The notes beneath the pieces were generated by a model. The model worked only from the letters and a program-made list of their open reading frames with translations. It had not been told where the DNA came from and made no database searches. Position numbers and translations under genes: made by a program. From the NCBI GenBank assembly GCA_016782825.1, contig JADHXT010000194.1:1-6801 (forward strand): a stretch of 6,801 bases of DNA, given 5' to 3'. Positions 1-5,622 of the stretch are shown in pieces. Position 1 is the stretch's first letter; the number at the start of each line of letters is the position of its first letter. This DNA comes from Candidatus Brocadiia bacterium (lineage in GTDB: Bacteria > Planctomycetota > PUPC01 > DSUN01).

Positions 1-1
1 C

Positions 2-550
2 TATGAGGACCTGGCCGCCGTGCTTGCGGGGAATCCGTACTATGCCGCCAATGCCAGGCGCTATGTCGTGGCCTGGAAGCGATACTGGGGTGAGTACATC
101 CCGCGGATGACGGCGACCAAGGCAGTCCCGGATGGCGCCGCCTGGGGAAGCTACCCATCCCTGGCGAGTTCGGTGACCACGAAGGCTGCTCAAACCTACA
201 ACGTCCTGGTTCACTCCTTCACGCCGGGCAGCTTCAAGGGGATCATCTTCCTCGCCAGCCCCCAGATGGTCGAGAAGGACCAGGGTGCCAACTACGGTGA
301 ACAGCTATCGGCCATGGCCAACTGCTGGAAGGAACGCCTCGGGGGCGAGGATCCGCACTTCTTCTACACGATCCCGAACAAGAAACTGGCGCCGAAGATC
401 ACCCGCCCAGAAGGGATCAAGGGAAGGAGCACACCCTACGAGATCGGCCACTGGCTGACGGCGAAGCGCGGCGACGACGAAGGCACCGCCGTCGTCAACA
501 GACAGTTCATGGGCCTCATCGACTTGGTCGTGGAGGAGGCGTATGATTAG
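2..550 (+). CDS. Sialate O-acetylesterase-like protein, C-terminal part (5' truncated)
   Basis: The reading frame is open from the left edge, so the start lies outside the window; 182 residues are visible. A GTG at base 20 is not a credible start because the frame continues upstream. The stretch at residues 66-84 (YNVLVH, then a spacer, then FKGIIFL) matches the layout of sialate O-acetylesterases, where a YNGMIHP-like motif leads into a KGVIWYQGE strand. The following residues (CWKERLGGEDPHFFYTIPN, 108-126) match the usual helix and strand ending in FPFxFVQL. Two expected features are missing: the WYQGES loop reads FLASPQMVEKDQG, and no DxxH motif is seen before the stop. The protein may therefore be a non-catalytic relative or a distant family member. 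It lies 74 bases upstream of the next esterase on the same strand, which suggests one transcription unit. The family assignment rests on pattern matching only. Confidence 0.55.
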   Translation, partial: YEDLAAVLAGNPYYAANARRYVVAWKRYWGEYIPRMTATKAVPDGAAWGSYPSLASSVTTKAAQTYNVLVHSFTPGSFKGIIFLASPQMVEKDQGANYGEQLSAMANCWKERLGGEDPHFFYTIPNKKLAPKITRPEGIKGRSTPYEIGHWLTAKRGDDEGTAVVNRQFMGLIDLVVEEAYD

Positions 551-610
551 CTGCTGACGACCCTACCGTCAACGGGCCGACGCAAGGCCAAGGAACAGGC
601 ACATTGGTCA

Positions 611-616
611 AAGGAG
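611..616 (+). promoter_or_regulatory. Ribosome binding site of the first SASA esterase
   Basis: AAGGAG lies 8 bases before the ATG at 625 and 5 bases before the GTG at 622. The ATG is preferred because the spacing is better and it opens directly into a clean signal peptide. The longer alternative starting at TTG 604 would place charged residues ahead of the signal peptide and would lie upstream of this site. Confidence 0.65.
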
Positions 617-624
617 ACGACGTG

Positions 625-1746
625 ATGAACAGGAAGACGCTCTTGGCTGTGGCATCTCTGCTGGCAATGACGCTCGTGTGCGTCGCCAACGTGTCGGCGG
701 CTGGGAAAATCAACACAGACCCGAAACAGCAGTTGCCGGATCCGGACGCCAAGCCTGCCGCAATGGACAAGCCCGTGAAGGTGTTCATCCTGCTGGGCCA
801 GTCGAACATGTTGGGGTTTGGCCGGGTCGACCCGGAAGACAAGAACGGCACGCTCTCCCATGCCGTGAAGACCAAGAGGAAGTACCCGCACCTCATCGAC
901 GACGCCGGCAAGTGGACCGAGCGAAAGGACGTGCGCAACGTACACGTGATGGACACCCGCGGCGCCGGCTTGACAGAGTTCACGAAGTTCCGAGACGTGA
1001 AGAACGAATGGCTGACGGCTAAGGGCAAGCACATCGGCCCGGAGTTGCAGTTCGGCTACATCATGGGCCACCTCCTCGATGAGCCTGTCCTCATCCTCAA
1101 GGCCTGCATCGGCAACCGTAGCCTCGGGTGGGACCTGCTTCCTCCCGGCAGCGAACGCTTCGAGTTCGAGGGCAAGATCTACGCCGGGTACAAGGACAGC
1201 CCATTGTCCTGGCCGAAGGGCGAGAAGCCGAAGCCGATCAACTGGTACGCCGGCCGGCAATACGACGCCGACACCGGCCACGCCAAGGAGGCGTTGAAGA
1301 ACCTCGAGAAGTACTACCCCGGCTACAAGGGGCAGGGCTATGAAATCGCCGGCTTCGTCTTCTGGCAGGGCCACAAGGACCAAAATGCCGCCCACGCCAG
1401 CCGCTACGAGCAGAACCTCGTGCACTTCATCAAGACGCTGCGCAAGGACTTCAACGCGCCCAAGGCCAGGTTCGTGATGGCCACCATCGCGTTCGGCGGC
1501 GACAAGCTCAGCGGCCACGGCTTGACCGTGGCCAAGGCCCAGCTCGCGGTGAGCGGCGAGACGGGCAGGTACCCGGAGTTCAAGGGCAACGTGAAGACCA
1601 TTGACGCCCGGCCCTACTGGCGAGAGAAGGACGTCTCCCCCAGCGGTGCAGGGTATCACTACAACCACAACGCCGAGACCTACATGGAAGTCGGCAATGC
1701 GCTCGGCTGGGCCATGGCAGACCTCCTGAACAGGAAGAAGCCATGA
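625..1746 (+). CDS. Secreted SASA-family (DUF303) carbohydrate esterase
   Basis: This 373-residue protein is predicted to remove acyl (typically acetyl) groups from sugars outside the cytoplasm. Residues 1-25 form a signal peptide (MNRK, hydrophobic core, VSA/A cleavage). The SGNH/SASA motifs appear in order: GQSN at 58-61 with nucleophile candidate Ser60; IGPE at 137-140; GNRSLG at 163-168; WQGHKD at 247-252; and a C-terminal HYNHNAETY block with catalytic His candidate His345. The length suits a single SASA domain. The WQG motif is followed by HKD where many relatives have E/W plus S/N, and the downstream paralogue shares this. The stop overlaps the next start in an ATGA, which implies coupled translation. 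The ATG start is set by the AAGGAG site and the signal peptide. The family is clear; the exact substrate is not. Confidence 0.88.
   Translation: MNRKTLLAVASLLAMTLVCVANVSAAGKINTDPKQQLPDPDAKPAAMDKPVKVFILLGQSNMLGFGRVDPEDKNGTLSHAVKTKRKYPHLIDDAGKWTERKDVRNVHVMDTRGAGLTEFTKFRDVKNEWLTAKGKHIGPELQFGYIMGHLLDEPVLILKACIGNRSLGWDLLPPGSERFEFEGKIYAGYKDSPLSWPKGEKPKPINWYAGRQYDADTGHAKEALKNLEKYYPGYKGQGYEIAGFVFWQGHKDQNAAHASRYEQNLVHFIKTLRKDFNAPKARFVMATIAFGGDKLSGHGLTVAKAQLAVSGETGRYPEFKGNVKTIDARPYWREKDVSPSGAGYHYNHNAETYMEVGNALGWAMADLLNRKKP
1321..1380 (+). repeat. Paralogous coding repeat, copy 1
   Basis: This stretch encodes the GYKGQGYEIAGF..WQGHKD block of the first SASA esterase. By my hand alignment it matches bases 2703-2762 of the second esterase at 52 of 60 positions. 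It is the most similar segment I noticed between the two genes and indicates tandem gene duplication, or later gene conversion around the active-site block, rather than a mobile repeat. Confidence 0.75.
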
Positions 1747-4025
1747 AAACGACAACCCGCTTCCTCATCGCATTCGCAGTCGCAGCCGCTCTGGTTATCA
1801 GCGGTCTTGCCGCTGTCGCCGCGGACGTCCCGGCGCAGCTTCCCGACCCTGACGGGAAGGCGCCCGACGCCACCAGACCGGTCAAGGTCTACATCCTGGC
1901 CGGCCAGTCCAACATGGTGGGGATGGGTGATCTCACCGGTGCCAGGAACGCCTATGCCGGGGTCTACCTCACTCCGGACCCAGCGGCTCCCAAGGGTCCC
2001 CTGCAAATCTGGCGGGTGGGCAACTACAAGATCGCACCCCTCGCCGTCTACCTGCCGGACGGCACGCCGACCGACAAAGCGGTCGCGGAGGGCCAGCTCG
2101 AGGTGCCCGGAAAGGGCGTCTATCAGTTGCACTGCGGCTCCGGGAAGAGCTCCTACAGCACAATGGAGCTGGCTGGGAAGCAGGTCTACCGCAGGGAGGC
2201 GGGCGGCGAGCCGGTCAAGCAGGACGTGACTCTCGAGCCCGGCAAGCGCTATGCGTTCAAGATCTCCGGCTTCAAAGGCGCCCCGCCGCGGTTCTGGATA
2301 CAGAAGACCGACCTGCTGGGTAACGGTGACCTCGAGGCGGTGGCCAAGCGGGAAGGGAAGTTCCCGTGGCTGGTCGACGACAAGGGCAACTGGACCGTGC
2401 GCAGTGACGTCTACTTCCAGGAGGCGCGCATCGCAAAGGAGGGCAGAGGGTGTCCCCTGAGCGCCACCTCGAACGGCCGCAGCATCGGCCCGGAGTTGGG
2501 CTTGGGCCATGTAATGGGCGCCTTTCACGACGAGCAGGTTCTGCTGATCAAGACCTCCATGGGCAACCGCTCGCTGGGCTTCGATTTCCGCCCGCCGTCG
2601 AGCGGCCGAACGGACCCGAACAACAAGTGGGAGTCCTTGGAGTACAAGCTCATGGTCGAGGGCGTGCGCAAGACCCTGGACCAGATCGGCAAGATCGTGC
2701 CCGGCTACAAGGGACAGGGTTACGAGATCGCCGGGTTCGCCTGGTGGCAGGGCCACAAGGACGGCGGCTCGCCGCAGGCGGAGTACGAGAAGCACCTTGC
2801 CAACCTGATCAACGATGTGCGCAAGGAGTTTGAGGCGCCCAAGATGCCTGCCGTGGTCGCCACGGTCGGTTTCGGCGGCCACAGGATGGCCGGCAAGTAC
2901 CTGGAGATTCTGAAGGCGCAGATGGCGGTCGGCGACCCGAAGAAGCACCCCGAGTTTGCCGGCACCGTGGCCTCCGTCGACACCCGCGACTTCTGGCGCG
3001 AGGTCGACGAGTCGCCGAGGAGCCAGGACTATCACTACAACCGCAATGCCGAGACCTACATGCTGGTCGGCGACGCTCTCGGCCGCGCGATGGTTGGACT
3101 CCTCGGCGGAAGGGCGGAACCGCTCCCGATGGCCCCCAGGCCGAAACTCGTCGTCCACGCGCAGGCCGCCGAGCCGTCGGAGCAGGACAAGGCCGCCGCA
3201 CAGAAGGCGCTCGCCCCGATCATCCTCGACGGCATCGCGGCGTCCTATGTCGCCAATCCGCGCTACAACAAGTCCCTGTTGAGCGAGGCAAGCGGAGAGC
3301 GGCCGCAGCGCGCCAACCAGTTCCTGCGCGGCGCCATGTACGGACTGGTCAACTGCTATCGCGCGGCTGGGATCGACGACCACGACTGGCACGCCTTCGG
3401 CCCGGACCTTCGGGACCTGAAGTGGGACTACTGCAGCTTCGACCCGAAGGAGGCCAAGCCGAAGGACAAGGGGAGCCGGTTCCGCAAGGTGACCTATCCC
3501 GAAGGGATGGCGAACTGGTTTGCGCCCGATTTCGATGCCCCCAAGGCGGGCTGGAAGAAGGGGCTGCCGCCCTTCGGGCAACTCGGCGGCAAGCTGGAGC
3601 CTCTCGGCAAGTGCGAGAGGGGGAACATCTGCGGGTGCGGCGAGAAACCGAAGACCCTGTGGGCGAAGGAAGTTCTCCTGGTCCGCGGCACGTTCGAGAT
3701 CCCTCCGCTAAAGGCAGGGCATCGCTATCGCCTTGTGGTCGGCGGCAGCGCCCACGTCAATGCCGGCGAAGGTTATGCGATCTACGTCAACGGCAAGCTG
3801 CTGTCCCAATCGAACGCCGGGGTCGCCAACCGGCAGGGTGGACAGCCACGCGGCGGCCACATCTACGCCGACTTCCGGGACGAGTTCAAGGGCGGCAAGG
3901 TGACCCTCGCGGCCACCAGCTTCCTGCGTTACAACCACCCGCGCACCAGACCCTATCCGCCCCGCGGACACTTCACGCTGTGGATGGAGGAGCAGAAGAT
4001 CCCGCCGGTGGGCGGGGACGAGTGA
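1743..4025 (+). CDS. Multidomain secreted SASA-family esterase with inserted and C-terminal domains
   Basis: This 760-residue paralogue of the preceding gene starts at the ATGA overlap, with an AGGAAG ribosome site at 1732-1737. Residues 1-27 are a signal peptide ending AVAA. SASA motifs: GQSN 54-57 (Ser56 nucleophile candidate), IGPE 248-251, GNRSLG 274-279, WQGHKD 335-340, and HYNRNAETY from His431. About 130 residues (roughly 66-196), rich in predicted beta-strand sequence, sit between GQSN and the next shared block and are absent from the preceding gene. After the SASA domain ends near 455 comes a Pro/Ala-rich linker, a helical part (about 478-545), then a beta-rich part (about 565-750) containing C624-x5-C630-x-C632 and a YAIYVNGK segment like those in jelly-roll ligand-binding domains. 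The role of the C-terminal part is inferred only as glycan or surface binding. Esterase assignment is strong; specificity is unknown. Confidence 0.87.
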   Translation: MKTTTRFLIAFAVAAALVISGLAAVAADVPAQLPDPDGKAPDATRPVKVYILAGQSNMVGMGDLTGARNAYAGVYLTPDPAAPKGPLQIWRVGNYKIAPLAVYLPDGTPTDKAVAEGQLEVPGKGVYQLHCGSGKSSYSTMELAGKQVYRREAGGEPVKQDVTLEPGKRYAFKISGFKGAPPRFWIQKTDLLGNGDLEAVAKREGKFPWLVDDKGNWTVRSDVYFQEARIAKEGRGCPLSATSNGRSIGPELGLGHVMGAFHDEQVLLIKTSMGNRSLGFDFRPPSSGRTDPNNKWESLEYKLMVEGVRKTLDQIGKIVPGYKGQGYEIAGFAWWQGHKDGGSPQAEYEKHLANLINDVRKEFEAPKMPAVVATVGFGGHRMAGKYLEILKAQMAVGDPKKHPEFAGTVASVDTRDFWREVDESPRSQDYHYNRNAETYMLVGDALGRAMVGLLGGRAEPLPMAPRPKLVVHAQAAEPSEQDKAAAQKALAPIILDGIAASYVANPRYNKSLLSEASGERPQRANQFLRGAMYGLVNCYRAAGIDDHDWHAFGPDLRDLKWDYCSFDPKEAKPKDKGSRFRKVTYPEGMANWFAPDFDAPKAGWKKGLPPFGQLGGKLEPLGKCERGNICGCGEKPKTLWAKEVLLVRGTFEIPPLKAGHRYRLVVGGSAHVNAGEGYAIYVNGKLLSQSNAGVANRQGGQPRGGHIYADFRDEFKGGKVTLAATSFLRYNHPRTRPYPPRGHFTLWMEEQKIPPVGGDE
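2703..2762 (+). repeat. Paralogous coding repeat, copy 2
   Basis: This is the counterpart of bases 1321-1380, in the second SASA esterase, in the same orientation and frame. Five of the eight differences are transitions, four of them silent. The remaining changes alter the VF residues before WQGHKD to AW. It is part of a homologous coding region, not an independent element. Confidence 0.75.
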
Positions 4026-4089
4026 TCGGCCACCAGCCAGGTGTCCCGGCTCCAGATGGCGTGTACGCCGTGGCAAGTCGGTATCAGCC

Positions 4090-4120
4090 GGGGCGCCGAT
4101 CGCGCCCCCTAACGGGGTGT
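4090..4120 (+). promoter_or_regulatory. Overlapping GC-rich hairpins (possible terminator or leader element)
   Basis: GGGGCGC (4090-4096) and GCGCCCC (4102-4108) form a perfect 7-bp stem with a 5-base loop. The same GCGCCCC can instead pair with GGGGTGT (4114-4120), with two G-U pairs and a CTAAC loop. The two hairpins exclude each other. The element begins 64 bases past the esterase stop and lacks a U-tract. It may act as a factor-dependent terminator, an RNA-stability stem, or have no function. Confidence 0.3.
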
Positions 4121-4226
4121 GGCATACCAGCCAAGCACGAAGCCCTGGGTAGGGGCAACGAGAGAACCACGAGCTCCAAAGGGGCGCGGCCTACGGGTGT
4201 TGCCCGGGCAGGGTTGTTTGCAGCTC

Positions 4227-4250
4227 GCCCAAGGCTCATCCCGATTGGGC
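4227..4250 (+). other. Inverted repeat in the GH130 upstream region
   Basis: GCCCAA (4227-4232) and TTGGGC (4245-4250) are a perfect 6-base inverted repeat around a 12-base spacer. It could be an RNA stem with a large loop or a two-fold operator for a dimeric regulator. Repeats of this size arise by chance in GC-rich DNA, so the support is weak. Confidence 0.2.
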
Positions 4251-4376
4251 ATCGCAACCGCAAGGTGAGTGCCCGGGGATCACCGTGTGCCGCAAGACGC
4301 GACATCGATCTCCCTACTGCCACTGGCTGTAACCGCGGGCGCCTGCAGTTCGCCTGCTCACAAACGCCTGACTGGG

Positions 4377-4382
4377 AAAGGA
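4377..4382 (+). promoter_or_regulatory. Ribosome binding site that fixes the GH130 start
   Basis: AAAGGA lies 6 bases before the ATG at 4389. This supports that ATG over the in-frame GTG at 4269. The 40-residue extension from the GTG resembles no part of GH130, whereas the protein from 4389 opens with the family's usual NPILSP region within its first 20 residues. Confidence 0.7.
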
Positions 4383-4388
4383 ACAGGA

Positions 4389-5426
4389 ATGCCGTTTCGA
4401 CTGAACAAGTACGAAGGCAACCCCATTCTGTCTCCCAATCTGGTCTGCCCCTGGGAGAGCCTCTCGGTCACCAATCCCGGTGCTTGGTATGACGAGGATG
4501 CCGGGGTGGTCACGATGCTCTACCGGTGCGCGGACCACGATGCCGGCTACATGCGCCAGATCGGCCTGGCGGTCAGCCCCGACGGCTATCACTTCGAGCG
4601 CGTGTCGGACCGGCCGGTCCTGTCGCCGTGTCCGGATTCGTGGGATGCCGGCCCGATCGCAGATCCGCGCATCATCAAGATGGGCGATTGGTACTATGTG
4701 ACCTACGTGGGCTACCCTGAATGGCAGGGACAGGTCTACATCCCGCGCGAGAAGCGCGACGAGATCTGGGTCTGGCCCGAGTACCCGCCCGAGTTCCCCG
4801 ACCCCCTGAAGTGGCGCGGGGTCCGAACCGGCCTGGCGTTGACACGGGACTTCCGCACGTTCAAACGAGTGGGGCCGATCACGCACCCGTCCGCCGATGA
4901 TCGGGACCTGGTCATCTTCCCCGAGAAGATCAACGGGAAGTTCTGGCGCCTGAACCGGCCATCCTGGCGAGGGCCGGAGTATGGCCTGGATGCGCCCGCC
5001 ATCTGCGTGGGATCCGCTGATGATCTTCTCTGGTGGCCGGAGGAGGAGTCCAGCGTCTTGGCCCAGGCCAAGTACGACTGGGAAGGCCGGAAGGTCGGCG
5101 CGAACACGCCCCCCATCAAGACGGCCGAGGGCTGGTTGGTGCTGTACCATGGGGTCAGCCCCAAGGACAAGTACTATCGCGTCGGGGCCATGCTGCTGGG
5201 CCTGGACGATCCGCGGACGATCCTGCACCGGACTCCCGACTGGGGCATGGAACCAACCGAGGACTTCGAGCGATTTGGCCTCTACAACGGCGTGGTCTTT
5301 CCCCGCGGAGCTGTGGTCATCAACGGCACGCTGTTCGTCTACTACGGGGGTGGGGACAAGCACGTCGGGCTCGCCACCTGCGCGCTGGAGGAACTGGTCG
5401 ATCACTTGCTGACCTGTCCAGCGTGA
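4389..5426 (+). CDS. GH130 family beta-mannoside phosphorylase/hydrolase-like protein
   Basis: This 345-residue protein has the glycosidase-related five-bladed propeller pattern of GH130 (PF04041). Known members split beta-mannosides, most by inverting phosphorolysis and some by hydrolysis. Motifs in order: NPILSP (11-16), TNPGAWYD (28-35), GLAVSPDGYHF (59-69), ADPRI (91-95, with Asp92 the catalytic acid candidate), RDLVIFPEKINGKFWRLNRP (172-191), KVGANTPPIKT and YHG (235-255), GLYNGVVFPRG (297-307) and YYGGGDKHVGLA (318-329). No signal peptide is visible, so it should act in the cytoplasm on imported oligosaccharides. Two departures from the common pattern as I recall it: PIADPRI where an acidic residue often precedes Asp, and LNRP where LHRP is common. 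A Trp/Pro-rich loop at about 111-144 also looks longer than usual. Family assignment is strong; phosphorolysis versus hydrolysis and linkage cannot be settled here. Confidence 0.9.
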   Translation: MPFRLNKYEGNPILSPNLVCPWESLSVTNPGAWYDEDAGVVTMLYRCADHDAGYMRQIGLAVSPDGYHFERVSDRPVLSPCPDSWDAGPIADPRIIKMGDWYYVTYVGYPEWQGQVYIPREKRDEIWVWPEYPPEFPDPLKWRGVRTGLALTRDFRTFKRVGPITHPSADDRDLVIFPEKINGKFWRLNRPSWRGPEYGLDAPAICVGSADDLLWWPEEESSVLAQAKYDWEGRKVGANTPPIKTAEGWLVLYHGVSPKDKYYRVGAMLLGLDDPRTILHRTPDWGMEPTEDFERFGLYNGVVFPRGAVVINGTLFVYYGGGDKHVGLATCALEELVDHLLTCPA

Positions 5427-5622
5427 TCCGGAGCCCGAAGCCTGGGCATGCTCTGCCTGGCGATGCCCGTCCTACACGCGGCCCTCACGCGTCTTCCTGC
5501 TGCTCGCGGGGCGGATGAACGGGTGGTGAACCAGACCGAGGTTGCAGGGGATCGGATCGTGCAGACGGGCATGGAAGCAGGGTTGTTCACTCCACAGTTG
5601 TGTACCAGATTGGCAGTCCATC

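Larger units (their letters stand above)
4026..4388 (+). other. Intergenic gap without a convincing gene; structured leader candidate
   Basis: There are 363 bases between the second esterase and the GH130 gene. Short open frames on both strands show no recognisable protein, and no convincing -35/-10 pair was found. GC-rich inverted repeats occur at 4090-4120 and 4227-4250, plus a 10-base palindrome TGCCCGGGCA at 4201-4210. The gap is long compared with the tight spacing upstream, so the GH130 gene may have its own promoter or a structured leader. There is no T-run after any hairpin, so a standard intrinsic terminator is not supported. Confidence 0.5.

Noticed and set aside
551..624. Promoter or terminator between the first two genes
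   Set aside because: The 74-base gap holds the ribosome site but no convincing -35/-10 pair and no hairpin with a T-run.
547..1755. 402-residue open frame on the - strand opposite the first esterase
   Set aside because: It mirrors a well-supported gene, has a low-complexity Val/Leu/Ala composition, and shows no family motif.
1680..3581. 633-residue open frame on the - strand opposite the second esterase
   Set aside because: It lies antisense to a gene with a signal peptide and full SASA motifs, and its translation shows no recognisable domain. Long antisense frames are expected in GC-rich coding DNA.
4319..4381. Cobalamin-riboswitch-like words GCCACTGG (4319-4326) and GGGAAAGG (4374-4381) in order
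   Set aside because: The spacing between them is long, the B12 box expected after them is missing, and the start codon follows immediately. No B12-related gene is present.
4269..4388. N-terminal extension of GH130 from GTG 4269, with a possible lipoprotein-like segment (LLPLAVTAGACSS)
   Set aside because: The segment looks faintly like a lipobox, but no basic n-region leads into it, there is no ribosome site before the GTG, and ATG 4389 has a well-placed AAAGGA. If it were used, GH130 would be exported, so the point is worth remembering.
3422..4492. 356-residue + strand frame bridging the end of the second esterase, the gap and the GH130 start
   Set aside because: It overlaps two real genes in another frame, is Arg/Gly/Pro-rich, and has no recognisable motif.
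4314..5405. 363-residue open frame on the - strand opposite GH130
   Set aside because: The + strand carries the full ordered GH130 motif set; the antisense translation resembles nothing and follows GC-driven codon mirroring.
5431..5468. Weak hairpins just after the GH130 stop, including GGGCAT (5444-5449) with ATGCCC (5463-5468)
   Set aside because: The stem is short with a 13-base loop and no T-run; it is not enough to call a terminator.
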